From: Eretmocerus hayati
Taxonomy: Eukaryota > Arthropoda > Insecta > Hymenoptera > Aphelinidae
DNA: 64,000 nucleotides
Reading direction: 5' to 3'
Assembly: GCA_029851415.1 (NCBI GenBank)
Contig: CM056741.1
Span: forward strand, 83,218,282-83,282,281
The notes beneath the pieces were generated by a model. The model worked only from the letters and a program-made list of their open reading frames with translations. It had not been told where the DNA came from and did no database searches. Positions 48,976-60,972 of this stretch are shown here, piece by piece. Numbering within the stretch: position 1 is the stretch's first letter; each line of letters opens with the position of its first letter. A program made the translations under genes and the position numbers.

Positions 48976-49952
48976 GTGCGCTTACTGTACATACACAACG
49001 AAACTTGATTGCACACTGAGGCCTCAACTTCACCACAGAGCTCGCAAGAAGATGAAACCATCCAACTCTTAGAGGTACCTATTCTTTTTCATCTGCTAAC
49101 ACTAATCACAAAATTATTGGTCACGCGTGGTGGACAGAAAATTTTGAAAAGACCATGGTATAGCGAGGTCGCATGCAGAAAACTTGTAAGAATCCAATAA
49201 TTGGGCGAGATCGACCGCAACTTCTGAAAACTGCTGAAATCTGAGAAACATCGAATTATCACAATAACATCACAAAAGCAGCAACACAGCAAACAGTAGC
49301 CAGGCTTGACAGGACAGCGTTGCGTGGCAGTGGCAGCACTTCAAGGAATTGCTATAGTATATTATGTCTCGATTGTTGGAAATCGCGTGTTTCCGCGGCT
49401 CGTGCTGGACGTTGGCTTAGCCGACGTCCTACGCGAGCTCCGCGGAAAAAGCGCAGTGGCCAGCAAGAGTGACGTAAGGTATTTTATATCATGAGTACTG
49501 CACCACGGTTTCCCCGTCCTAATTTGATGGTATTATTGTTTAATTGTCATTAATCGGATTTCGTCTGCTGCAACTCTGTCGGTAAGCTCCGTGTGTCTGT
49601 TTCCATCGCGATATATCTATATATCTTTGTTTCTGTCCATTGTGCTATATCGTGCTACTCGATAATTTCTCCCTGAAATATCTCTAGACTCACATACGTG
49701 CTCACACATGCATACGCGTCGCGCATCTGTTTCTGGTTCTGTATACCTATATGTATTTTTGATCTGGGCCTTGTGCTATATATTTGGCCCACGCCGATGA
49801 ATGTTTGTGTCAGTTAGACTTGATCCAAAAAAGACGTGTGATTGAAGATGGGTGTTTATGAAAGGAAGAGCGATGAAACATAGATTAATGAAAATGATAA
49901 GAATAGTCATTTTGTGAGCATTAAGCAGTAAATTCTAATGATTTAGAACAAG
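48976..49952. other. no gene recognised; imperfect GC-rich hairpin at 49393-49446
   Basis: AT-rich apart from about 49380-49460, where CCGCGGCTCGTGCTGGACGT pairs imperfectly with downstream sequence (ACGTCC, GAGCTCCGCGG) across a short loop. No long ORF was found. Confidence 0.5.
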
Positions 49953-50745
49953 AATGACATATTTTGTGCAACCATTATTAGACAATGTTTTGAATCCATT
50001 TCAATGCCTCATTTTTAATCAATGTGAAAAGTTGACGAGTATTGATGTGTTGCTAAAACAACTGAATTTGATACAGATTTGCTCAAGATGTACCACCAAA
50101 AAATGATGATGTCTGATATGTTGCTGAGAAAAGATTATCTCAGAGATTAGAATACTCTTAAGCGAATGATTTATCCAAGCGTGCTAGTTGAATTCCACGA
50201 TGGATCGATTAGAAATCTGTCTTCATGACATATTTTGTGCAACCATTATTAGACAATGTTTTGAATACATTTCGATGCCTCATTTACAATCAACGTGAGA
50301 AGTTGACGAGTATTGATGTGTTGCTGAAACAACTGGATCTGATACAAATTTGCTCAAGATGTACCACGAAAAGATGATGATATCTGATATGTTGCTGAGA
50401 AAACTTTATCTCAGGGATCAGACTACTCTTAAGCGAATGATCCATCCAAGCGTGCAAGTTTAATTCCATGATAGATGGATTAGAAATCTGTGCTCGAGAT
50501 GTGGCATCAAAAGCTGATGAGGAGTGCATGTTCTGATTCTATGCTTGATATATAAAAACAAATTGCTCAAGAAGTAACCCCTATAGTTGACGAGTATTGA
50601 TGTGTTGCTGAAGAAACTGAATCTGAAACAAATCTGCCTAAGTTGTAACATCAGAAAATGACGATGTCTGATATGTTGCTGAGAAAACTCTATCTCAGAT
50701 CAAAATCTGAGGAGTGTATGTTTCGATTCTATGCTTGATAGTTGG
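49953..50745. repeat. ~272-bp tandem repeat, nearly three units
   Basis: Unit 1 begins near 49953 (atgacatattttgtgcaacc), unit 2 near 50225 and a partial, rearranged unit 3 near 50580. The gttgacgagtattgatg block recurs at 50031, 50302 and 50586, and gatatgttgctgagaaaa recurs in each. No coding content. Origin unknown. Confidence 0.75.
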
Positions 50746-52980
50746 GTCACTGCTGAAGAATCCTACGGTTCAGAAATAATAGTCCTTATCCAAGCGTCAT
50801 CAGCCAAACCTACTTTGTGTATGCCTACATTGCAATATTTTTTTTTCTTCATTTATATATTCCAATATTCTGATGGTATTAACGAAATGTATCATTCTTG
50901 CACTGATTTACTGAACCTCATCACATAGTTTCTGAAAGACCAGTTTGAATTCATTTCCCAACATCTATAACTTTTGGAGGTTATGAGTCGTCTAGGAAAA
51001 TCTAGAGATAACCCAATCGTGTAGAAACACAGCGCACACCTTCGCGAAGTAAGTCGAGTTTCTAGGTACCCCCACCCCCGTCAAGACCCCCAGAAATCGT
51101 GGTGTTTCCAGCACGAATGATATTATACTTGTTATAGGCACATATCTCAGAGACAACATTTCTATTTGTTGATGATCATTATGTTTTGATTAATCAAAGA
51201 TAGAAAGAGTGAAATTTCGAGGGTATGCGAAGGATCGACGCAGATCGGAGAGTTGCCTCACTTGCGTCGGCTGCTGTATTCTCTGGGAGCGAGAGACAGG
51301 GAAAGACAGTGGAGAAGCAGGGGAGGTCCGATCTGCGCAGTAACCCATTTTGTGTTGACACAATGTTGGAACGTGCAGAGCCCGAAACTAACACAAATGC
51401 ACGCGAGAAGAAATCATCGACACGCTCACACATAGATTTCGGTGACAAGATTCCGTCCGTCCGCGGCCGAGAGCAATAAGAGCGAATAAGAAGACATTTT
51501 TTAGCGTTTTGAGGAAAATCGTCAAATCAACCAGAAACATCGTAGCGAAGCCTGCGGGGTCACATTTTTTCGCTTTGATGTCAACTTTCAGGAAAAAATA
51601 TGCAAGACTCTCGAAACTCAATGCGTTTAGTCTACACAACAATACGTAAGTTCACTTTTTCTCGATTTTTAGACCACTTTGGAATGGAAGCTTGTGAGGG
51701 TACAGGATGGGCTCTGGATCTCGGGAGAGAGCCGGATTAATATTTGGGATTCGGGATACCTCGATAGAGGTCTGCGTATATTGATGGATCAATATTGGGC
51801 TGGATACTTCCTTTCCTCGTTCGATTTCCACCCCCACTCGGGTACTTAGGGCCTCGTGACTGATGGAAATCTCCGGAAATTTCTATGATTTTCACAGAAG
51901 AACGAGGTGAGTACGTAGGCTCTCCTGCGTAATCGTTCTACGGAAATCACTAGAATCCTAAGTGCTCATTTTATTACCTGGATAGTCATAAGGGATAGTT
52001 GTGGGTACTTAGGGCCACAGACTCATCAATTATGATGGCCAGGCTTAAATCTCCAGAATCCCACAAACCATGATGAATACTTAAACTTATCAGGCTTGCC
52101 AGATAACTGAGATCTGTACAGATCAATCAGGCAATTGATTCTTGGCGAGTCCGAGTACTTAGGGCCGAACTACCCCCAAGAGATTGCCTTGGAACTGTAT
52201 CAAGGTGAACAACTGAATTTCCAAAAGAGGAACAAACATGTATGCATTTTGTACAATATGAAAAGTATATCATTCATTCAGCTCCTCTATACACAAATAT
52301 AATAGAAGCTAGGGTGCCAAGCTCGATACAGCTCACAAATTCAACTGAGCATGAGCTTGCCACAATAGGCTAACGAGCCTGTATTCATACTTGGTACTCT
52401 AGCAGTACAGTATATCTATATTGTGAGTAGATAAATGGATAGATTACGGAACATCCAAAGAACGGCTATTTCATGTGAGAAATGACATTAATTGAACAAA
52501 TTTGCAAAATCTGCATACAATATTCGATTCTTCATCTCACGAAGAAATGGATTCAACGCAAAATTCGAAACGACTCATTTTTTATTCATTGCCAGAAACG
52601 AAAAGATAAATTCCTAGAATTTTCTAGAAGCACGTGGTTCTTCATCTACTTTGAAAATTGATAAGAATCAACCAAAAATTTGAGTTCTCTCTACACGATA
52701 CCATTCTGATCATTGATGCTTCCCTGTGAAGAAAGGCTATTTCATTCATAAATCCATTTTGCAATAAATATTTACAATATTCATGACACGTCTGATTTTG
52801 GGTTCATTTTCATTCAAATGAGAAACTTTGAGATAGATTGTGTATCTTCGGAGTATAAATGAAATAATGTATCAGAAATATGGAAAGGGGAGAACACTGT
52901 TGCTTTTCTACACGAGCATTCAGTTTGCAAAATTAAATAAAAGTGTAAAGTCAACTAGTTCTGAGAAATGACTATATACA
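50746..52980. other. no gene recognised; recurring GTACTTAGGGCC motif
   Basis: 2.2 kb without a convincing gene; short ORFs at 51225-51479 and 51388-51642 have no features. The string GTACTTAGGGCC occurs near 51843, 52008 and 52159, about 150-165 bp apart, with weaker similarity around each. Confidence 0.55.
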
Positions 52981-53404
52981 TATGAGTAATTCCGCGCGAA
53001 AGCGGACCACGAATTGCAGACATATTTCAGATAGTTTTTCCACTATTCTTAATCGATTTTATAGTCCAAAAAATGAATTTTTCACTCTCTATGGGGTCTA
53101 AATCAAATTTTTTGTTTCCGTAGGGAATATCTTTGTAATAGTGTTTTTAGAAAAGAATACCAGTAAAATGGGTGTAATTCCGACTTGAGATAAGATACGA
53201 CCACGCAAATAGTGGCATCCGGGAGGTCTTTCAAAAATCTTCAAAAATATGTTTCGAAAAATTTTTTCGAGGCCACGGACGCCCCCTATGAGCAAAATGG
53301 TGAAAAACAGAAAGAATTCGATCCCTCAAAAACCCATTTTTTCAAAGATCTGGAAATCCATACTTTGATGTAAAATTGCATGTTCTTCCAGAAAAAAGTG
53401 GTCC

Positions 53405-53409
53405 CGATC
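53405..53409. other. target site duplication CGATC, left
   Basis: CGATC lies just before the 5' LTR and again at 60968-60972 just after the 3' LTR. Confidence 0.85.
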
Positions 53410-53660
53410 TGTTCAATTTCAAACGAATTTATTGTGTAAAAACTGTGCCAAGCTCAAATTTGCCTACTCAGGTCCCGCGTGACCTGGATAATTCAACTTT
53501 TCGAGTATGAGCTTCCGTGGCTCGCGCCACTCTCTCGCTCTTCCGAAAACCATCGAACAGTGCACACGCATAATAATGTAGCCTCTCGCTTAATGAAAGG
53601 CATCTGTCAAAACTTCATTGTTGTGCATTTATTGGATCTACCTTCACTACTCTATGAACA
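53410..53660 (+). repeat. 5' LTR of BEL/Pao element (251 bp)
   Basis: It begins TGTTCAATTTCAAAC and ends CTACTCTATGAACA. Compared with the 3' LTR it lacks two segments (about 37 and 27 bp). Confidence 0.88.
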
Positions 53661-54773
53661 TATTTTGGTCCTTCGAGCCGGATCCACGCCTAAAAGTGCA
53701 GTTTACATGAATCCACGGAAGTGTAATTGTGGAGTTTTGTGTGCACGGAGTATTGTTGAGTATGCCGATGCATATGCGGAGATTCGACCAATGCAGCAAT
53801 ACACTATCTGCTGGAGTCGTCACACCCAACAAAGTGAAGTCTACGAAAACAGCAAGTAGCTGAAAACTCCACCTATATCAAGGACGTGGCACAGCTGTCA
53901 TCGTGTCACATTCTAATGCAGCTGAAATTGGAGCGACAAGGAATCTCCACCAGGTCTAAACTGCTGACGATGCAAGGCCGATGAGGTCAACTATACCCAT
54001 ATCCAGCTCTGCGTTCACTAGCAATGACGACGAGTGCTTCAAATGTCAAGTAAGATCGCTCCAATCATACCAAAATAATTCTAGCGTATCAACATATGAC
54101 AACGATTTCGCCTTACAAGCAATCGTTGAATCACTTGATTAAAGAGCAATTCCTCTTGTATTGACTTCTCGAGTCACAAGCTCAGCTCTCCAGTGAGTGA
54201 TTACCCTAAGCAGTTACGCTATCAAATTCTTTTGGGTCTTCGATTTTATGTTCGGATTTAAGAATCATTACGACTTCGTTGCTCATTATAGCAACACCCA
54301 TTTCTCAAATTCGCTCGCTTACTTAAGCACGAATCTTCCAAATATTCCTGGGAATAAGACAAGATACCGTGTGCACCCAACTACAAGTGAGATCGTTCTG
54401 ATAAAACGCCCTTCAATCTTTTGATGCGTATCCCTATGACAACAATATTGCTTTCAAGCTATTGTTGAACCACATGCGATAAGACCAATTCTTAACGTAC
54501 GGATTTTGCGAGTCACAACTTTCGCTCTTCAATTTGTGGTTACCCTACTCAAGCATTTACGCCATCAAATACATTCAACTAAGTATATGTCAAATTTGAG
54601 ATCCATTTCAAGTTCATTGCTCATTGCTAGCAATACCTATATCTCCAATTCAATCTCACACCCGAATTAAATCTCCTGGATTTTTGGAGATCAAGTAATT
54701 CTAGCAACCCAAATTTTGGTGCAATACATTTTCCAAGTTTGCACTCCCTATAACAGTTACTTGTCCAATCACC
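53661..54773 (+). other. BEL leader with primer-site candidate and a tandem duplication
   Basis: TTTGGTCCTTCGAGCCGGAT directly after the LTR (about 53664-53683) is in the place of the primer-binding site; which tRNA it matches was not determined. The rest is non-coding (1.1 kb). Two diverged direct repeats offset by about 341 bp (from about 54086 and 54427; shared 'gagtcacaa' and 'ttacgc.atcaaat') show an old internal duplication. Confidence 0.55.
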
Positions 54774-56189
54774 ATGACCTCTTTAGACAAAAAGTCTTTG
54801 GACGACCTTGTCGGTCTGCATTTGTCGAGAGTAGACAAAATCTTCAATTCTTTCACCAATTTCAAGAAGAAAAGTAGGAGGTAAATGACTACTGGTGGAG
54901 CCGAAACTTCCATTTCTAAGATAGAATAGTGGTTTACCGAGGTGAAAAAAATTCATGATAAAATCATATTTCATGAACAGTTCACATTTGAAATTGATTA
55001 TATCAAGAAAAAGTACTTCGCTGAGGCAGAAGAGATCTACATAGATGCTCTCAGCGACTCCAAAGATTTTCTCATCAATGAATCACATGTAGCAGTGAGG
55101 AGCGCCAGCTCGGGTAATCAAACCACTCAAATTGTTATGTCGGAATCCGAATCGGCTCGACTAGCGCCTATAGGAATCCAACCTTTTGATGGGACATTCA
55201 ATGATTGGCCAAAATTTCGTGACTTATTCACAGCAACTGTTATCGATTGCAAATCGTTCTCAAAAGCAGTAAAATTCTACCATCTCAAAGCTCATCTCGA
55301 AGGTGATGCTGCCTTGCAAATTCAAGGTATCCCTCTCGAGGGAGGAAACTTTCAACAAGCTTGGGATGAACTAAGCAAGCTGTATGAGAACATTCGCCGA
55401 ATAGTCAATGACCAACTGAAAGAATTCTCTGTTTCTCCTATTGTAGAAGGAACAGCCTCCGAATTGAGTAGATTGATCAATGGCACTGTCAACCCTCTCA
55501 TCGTTCTCAAATCACTTGATAGAGCTACCGATCATTGGGACGACTTGATAGTTTTTATCACTGCTAGTGGTCTGGATGAAAAGTCCCGAACCCTTTGGGA
55601 AACTTTCCTTGGAGAAACTTCCGAGCCTCCCACCTTTGCAAGAATGAAAACCTTCCTCAATACAAGATTGAGCACACTCGAGTCTATAGAAAATAGTTTT
55701 CAACTAAGCATTCCTTCGAGCATCACTGATCCCAAATCAAATAAGAGCAACCAAAGTAATCAAAGGTCAAGCTCTACTCATGCTCTGAAACAAGGCGCAG
55801 AAGTTCTTCATTCTTCTCAATCTGACCTGATTCCCAAGAAAAAGAAGTGTTCATTATGCGAACAAGATCATTCTTTGCGAAACTGTCCCGCATTCAATGC
55901 AATGAGTATTGATTCTCGCCGAGAATTCATTCAATCAAAGAGGTTATGTTTCAATTGCTTTGGGACTCATGATTCTAAAACCTGTAGATCTACATTCAAA
56001 TGTCGATCGTGTGGAGGGAAACATCACTTCCTACTTCATTTCAACAAGCCGATTACTGCAGCAGAAACTAATCATGTCCCTCGCGCTCAACTTTCAGCAA
56101 CATCTACACCGTTTCAACCAAATTCTCCGTCCCTTAACCATGTTGTTGCTATGAATTCTATCCCGAAAAACCCAATACAGTACTTTTAG
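54774..56189 (+). pseudogene. BEL/Pao Gag, broken
   Basis: The ATG at 54774 opens MTSLDKKSLDDLVGLHLSR; a frame change near 54880 and a TAG near 54928 follow. The main frame (54942-56189) then holds the Pao-type Gag core (IQPFDGTFNDWPKFRDLF, AHLEGDAALQIQGIPL) and three Cys-rich knuckles near the C-terminus: CSLCEQDHSLRNC, CFNCFGTHDSKTC and CRSCGGKHHFLLH. Gag forms the particle and binds genomic RNA. In intact BEL/Pao elements Gag and Pol are usually one frame; here a frame change at about 56180 ends Gag early. Confidence 0.85.
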
Positions 56190-56563
56190 CTACTGCCTGG
56201 GTTAAAGTTTCAAATGCCAAGGGCGGAGTAGTTTTTGCCCGTGCTCTAATTGACCAATGTGCTCAAACCTCATTTATTGCTGAATCACTATGTCAACGAC
56301 TCAATCTCTATAAAAAAACGTGTTTCAGTACCAGTACAAGCCCTAGGAGGCGAACAATCGTACGCGAAAGGATTAGCTGAAGTTACAATTCACCCTGCAT
56401 TTGAATCACCATTCACGGTCAGACTTCACGCTCTGGTCATCAAGGATGTCACGGGTTATCAACCAAGGATCGGCTGCTCAACCAAATCATGGAATCACAT
56501 ATCAGGATTACAATTAGCTGACCCACAATTTCATGAAAGATAACCCAATCGAACTCTTACTGA
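56190..56563 (+). pseudogene. BEL/Pao aspartic protease region, broken
   Basis: The retroviral-type protease region includes ALIDQCAQTSFIAESLC (active-site Asp, with Cys where BEL/Pao proteases usually have Gly), then after a frame change at an A-run near 56310 VSVPVQALGGEQSYAKG and VRLHALVIKDVTGYQP. A TAA near 56541 and then the MITE end the region. The Gly-to-Cys change alone might impair activity (inference). Confidence 0.7.
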
Positions 56564-56894
56564 CAAGGGGAGGACCAGACTTTTGGATCACCAACCTTGT
56601 CCAAAATTTTTTTCCAGTTTTGTATTACCTAGAATATGAAGAATCCAGAGTAACTCCGTCAAATGAGCCTCCTGTTCAGAGTTACAGCCCATATCATTAA
56701 CATTGTCCATATAAGCCCATGTTAAAAAGTGATATATATATAGGTATACTGGCAATGCTAACTTTTTTGCTTGTAGCTCCGAACAGAAGGCCCATTTGAC
56801 GGAGTTACTCTGGATTCTTCATATTCTAGGTAACACAAAACTGTAAAAAAAATTTGGAAAGGATTGGTGATCCAAAGGTCAGGTCCTCCCCATG
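56564..56894. mobile_element. 331-bp palindromic MITE, CAAGGGG family, copy 3
   Basis: The ends CAAGGGGAGGACCAGAC and, inverted, CATGGGGAGGACCTGACC are flanked by TGA on both sides (56561-56563, 56895-56897). It has the same length and arms as the copy at 39760-40090. It lies between protease and RT of the BEL element; the host frame is open across the site once it and one TGA are discounted. Confidence 0.85.
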
Positions 56895-59200
56895 TGAGTG
56901 CATCTGTTCATGCCTTGATTGTGGAGAATGACCTAATCAAAGGTACTCCAGATCAACCCATCGCCACAAAAACTGAACTTGGATGGATCTTGTCAGGACC
57001 AACTGACAACACCGACCACTTGATGTTACAACCTACTGCTTTGCACTGCTCAGCAGATGTAGACGTAGGTGATCTGCTCCAGAAGTTCTGGACCCAAAAG
57101 GAGATGATCAGCTCGAAACCACTTCTCACTCCAGATGAACAAGCTTGTGAGGATCATTTCATGAAAACCCATACTAGAGGATCCGATGGGCGATACACTG
57201 TAAGGTTACCTTTACGTAATAATACTCATCCATCAAATCTGGGCGAATCATTCTACCCTGCAAAACAGCTCCTTTACAAGCTAGAGAGTAGGCTAGCAAA
57301 GGACAAGAAATTGTTCGATGCTTACCAGGATTTTCTCTCTGAGTATGAATCACTTGGTCACATGACTCGTCTGAATATTGGCCCTGAAGACATTGATTTC
57401 TCCAATGATTTCTTTCTACCCCATCATGGAATTCTGAAAGAAAGTAGCACGACCACGAAGTTGAGGACCGTATTCAATGGACCTTTCCGTTCCAAATCAA
57501 GTAAGTCAATCAATGATTATTTGCTCATAGATCCTAATCTACTTCCAGAAATCACCACACTTTTGTCGAATTGGAGACTTTATCGGTACGCTTTCACTGC
57601 CGATGTTGAGAAAATGTTCCGACAAATTTGGATCCACCAAGATGATCGACATATGCAGTCTATCCTCTGGCGTGATCATTTTTCTCACCCAGTTTCAATT
57701 TTCAGACTCAATACAATAACTTACGGACTTGGAAGTAGACCATTTCATGCCAATCGAGTACGTATTCAACTTGCTCGAGACGAACGTACAAATTTCCCTA
57801 TGGGATCCGAAGCCCTCGAAGAAGAAACCTATATGGATGACGTGGTATCAGGTGATCACTCGATTGAAACTGCCAGTCAGAAACAGCTGGAGCTCATCGA
57901 TATCTGCAAAGTTGGCGGATTCAATCTCCGTAAATGGGTAGCTAATAACAAACAATTACTATCTCATCTTCCAAACGAATTGGTCGCTGAAAACCCTGCG
58001 GTATCGTCCCCGATTTCTCTTGATTCAGAAAACGATTCGGTTTTCACAATTCTCGGTCTGAAATGGCTACCCCGTGAAGATGTTTTGCAGTTCAAATGCT
58101 TGAACCCAAATCCATCGGAGGTATGGACAAAACGCACAGTTCTTTCTCGAATCGCTAGCGTCTTTGATCCACTAGGCTGGCTTGCACCAATGGTTATCAC
58201 TTCCAAAATTTTCATGCAAAAACTTTGGATAGCTGGCTACGACTGGGATCAAGAGCTCTCTGAGGAAGATACCTTGGTTTGGTCTCGCTGGTATGAAAAT
58301 CTTGCAGCTATCTCTTTGCTCAAAATCCCTCGGTGGTTAAACTACACGAGGGATAGTTGCTCGTATGAGTTACACGGATTTGCTGACGCGTCAAAACTTG
58401 CTATTTGTGCTGTCGTCTACCTCAAGGTCACTTCATCCGAAAATATTAGCGTGAAGCTTTGACAAGCTAAAACTCGAGTCGCACCCGTAAAAACTATTTC
58501 AATTCCAAGATTAGTTATGCGCTGCACTTCTACTAGCCGAACTCGTTAATCATTTGAAATCCGCATTGAGAATCCCAAATCTTCAAGTTTCTGTGTGGAC
58601 TGACGCAATGGATGTTCTGCATTGGCTCAACGATCACCCATCTCGATGGCCAGTTTTCATAGCTAACCGGTGTTCCAAGATTATGGACTTGTTACCAGGA
58701 ACTCAATGGAAACACATCCGCTTTGAAGACAATCCTGCTGATATAGGAAGCAGAGGTCGTTTTCCCGATGAAATGGCCGAACTAACGCCATGGTGGTATG
58801 GGCCTGGATGGTTATCATCACCCCCTGCGTCATGGCCTGAATCGAAATCAGTTCCCAAACACTCGCATATTGATGCATCAACTTCATCCCCACCAGTACC
58901 TACTATACATATGACAACAAATCCTGTTGTATCCAGAGGCTTACTCACACCTTGCTTGAATATGCTAGAGACCCAATCATCGTATTCCAAGATGATCAAT
59001 GCTACTGCTTACTATCTCAGATTCATTTCAATTCTGAGACCCACCCTTTTTTCTGTCTGTGAAACGTCAGATTTGATTCAAAATAAGCCCTAGGCTCAGT
59101 TACCCACTTCCAAGAGAGCACTAACATATGAAGAAAAGGAACGAGCTAAACTCTCTTGGATCCATACGATCCAACATGCAGTATATCGTGAAGAAATTAA
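56895..59200 (+). pseudogene. BEL/Pao reverse transcriptase and RNase H, broken
   Basis: A long open stretch (to 58462) covers the RT: TELGWILSGP linker, FFLPHHGILK, TTKLRTVFNGPFRSKS, AFTADVEKMFRQIWI (motif A Asp), YGLGSRPFHANR and EETYMDDVVSG (YMDD box), then ILGLKWLPREDVLQFK and SVFDPLGWLAP. RNase H begins at ELHGFADASKLAICAVVYL. A TGA at 58460-58462 and a 2-nt deletion near 58515 break it. It resumes at VSVWTDAMDVLHWLNDHP and FEDNPADIGSRG. A TAG near 59091 follows. It copied element RNA to DNA and degraded the RNA template; now inactive. Confidence 0.87.
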
Positions 59201-59201
59201 A

Positions 59202-60482
59202 TTGATTTCTAACGATACGCCCTTGCCAAACAGCCACGAACTTCGTCAACTCTCTCCCATTATCATTCATGGTATTCTGAGAGTCGGGGGCAGATTGGAA
59301 AACTCAAATCTCAATGTCAGTCAGAAACACCATATAATATTACCTTACGACCATCCCTTCACTCATCTCATATTTCGAAAATTTCACGCGCTCACCTTGC
59401 ATGGAGGTACTCAGATCACTTTCGCCTCTCTGCGCCAAGAATTTTGGATCGTGCGAGGTCGCAATTCGGTAAAAAGAACAATTTATCAATGTCCGGTTTG
59501 TGTGCGTTATCGCGCTGCAACATCACATCAAATGATGGGACAGTTACCCGAAAGCCGTGTCCAAACCTCACGTCCTTTTTCAAAAACTGGAGTGGATTAT
59601 GCTGGCCCCATATGGGTACGCACTTTACCCAGGCGCGGTCATAAAGCACAAAAGGGTTATATTGTCGTATTTGTATGTATGAGTACACGTGCCGTACATC
59701 TCGAAGTCGTCTTAGACTATTCCTCGGCAGCTTTCATCAGATTCATCTCCCGGCGTGGTCGTTGCTCAGACTTATACAGCGACCAAGGCACCACCTTCAT
59801 AGGAGCCGCTTGAGGGCTAAAACAATTGTTTACGAAGGCCTCAACTACCTTTAATTTAACAATCACCACTTTGTCCGGAATGATGACTAACTGACACTTC
59901 AACCCCCCAGGAGCTCCGCATTTTGGTGGACTTTGGGAAGCGGCCGTTAAATCCGTCAGACATCACTTGAATCGCGTGATTGGTGAAAACAAATTGACGT
60001 TCGAGGAACTTTCCACATTCCTCTGCCAAGTACAGGCAATTCTGAATTCTCGTTCTCTCACCCCTCTTTCAGACGAACCAAACGACATGAATCCTTTGAC
60101 CCCAGCTCATTTCTTAATTCAGTCTGACTCATTCATCATTCCAGAACCAGATTTGACTCAGGAACGGATCCCACCATTGGAGCGTTGGAGATTGATTCAG
60201 CAATTACAACAAAACTTTTGGAGACGTTGGTCTACGGAGTACCTACAAGCCCTCCAGAAGCGTCACAAGTGGGCGGTGCCCACACCTGATATCAAAGTCA
60301 ATGATTTGGTCTTCATTAAAGACGAACGAGTGCCCATTGCACGGTGGCCACTAGCCCGAGTGATCAAGGTGCATCCTGGAAAAGATAAGCGCACCAGGAT
60401 CGCTACCCTCCGTACCAACAGCTCTTCACAATTGATGCGACCAATTCATAAACTGGTCCTATTATCCAGTCAAGACAACTGA
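59202..60482 (+). pseudogene. BEL/Pao integrase, broken
   Basis: The N-terminal zinc-binding region shows RKFHALTLHGG and YQCPVCVRYRA (HHCC). The catalytic core has KTGVDYAGPIWV (first Asp), LYSDQGTTFIGAA (second Asp) and, after two in-frame TGA codons (59811-59813 and near 59892), APHFGGLWEAAVKSVRHHL (Glu). The C-terminal part (NDLVFIKDERVPIARWPLAR) is the chromo-like/DUF5641-type tail usual in BEL/Pao integrases. It ends at the stop after LLSSQDN. It would join element DNA to the host chromosome; the stops between catalytic residues make it inactive. Confidence 0.87.
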
Positions 60483-60649
60483 TAAGGATAACGCATAATG
60501 ATGAACATTCACTTTATTGATTCATATACCCATATTGTTCTATTTGGTTGTGGAATTATGTTCTTATCTCTCTCTAGCTTACTATGCCTCATATTGTTAT
60601 GATACATTAATGAATTTTTTTTCTGCCATGCCGAAAAAAGTGGGTGGAA
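60483..60649 (+). other. BEL 3' untranslated region with polypurine tract
   Basis: A short non-coding segment ending in GAAAAAAGTGGGTGGAA (60633-60649) directly before the 3' LTR, the expected plus-strand primer site. Confidence 0.75.
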
Positions 60650-60967
60650 TGTTCAATTTCAAACAAATTCATTGTGAAATAGTCAGCAATTTCTGACTGT
60701 AACCAGCGATGTTGTACAAAACTGTGCCAAGCTCAAATTTGCCTACTCAGGTCCCGCGTGACCAGGATAATTCATCTTTTCGAGTATGAGCTTTCGTGGC
60801 TCGCGCCACTCTCTCGCTCTTCTGACAACCGTCGAATAGTGCACACGCATAATGATGTAGCCTCTCGCGTAATGAAAGGCATCTGTCAAAACTTCATTAA
60901 AGTTACACTAAAATCCAAATTCAAGTGTTGTGCATTTATTGGATCTACCTTCACTACTCTATGAGCA
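60650..60967 (+). repeat. 3' LTR of BEL/Pao element (318 bp)
   Basis: It begins TGTTCAATTTCAAAC and ends CTACTCTATGAGCA, then the CGATC duplication. It is longer than the 5' LTR by two segments (after attgtgaaa and after aaaacttcatt). Confidence 0.88.
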
Positions 60968-60972
60968 CGATC

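Larger units (their letters stand above)
53410..60967 (+). mobile_element. BEL/Pao LTR retrotransposon, decayed
   Basis: It has two LTRs with TGTTCA...TGAACA-type ends, a 5-bp CGATC duplication, a long leader, Gag with three knuckles, then protease, RT, RNase H and integrase in BEL/Pao order, and a polypurine tract. The YMDD-type RT box, the Gag layout and the HHCC-DDE integrase fit BEL/Pao. Multiple stops and frameshifts and a MITE (56564-56894) show it is inactive. The LTRs differ by two indels and several substitutions, so the insertion is not recent. Confidence 0.9.

Noticed and set aside
50100..50720. C/D-box snoRNA genes (ATGATGA followed by CTGA in each 272-bp unit)
   Set aside because: C-like and D-like boxes are only a few bases apart in most units and no terminal stem is visible; no room for a guide region.
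53410..60967. Endogenous retrovirus with an envelope gene
   Set aside because: After the integrase C-terminus only about 170 bp and a polypurine tract precede the 3' LTR; there is no env-like ORF.
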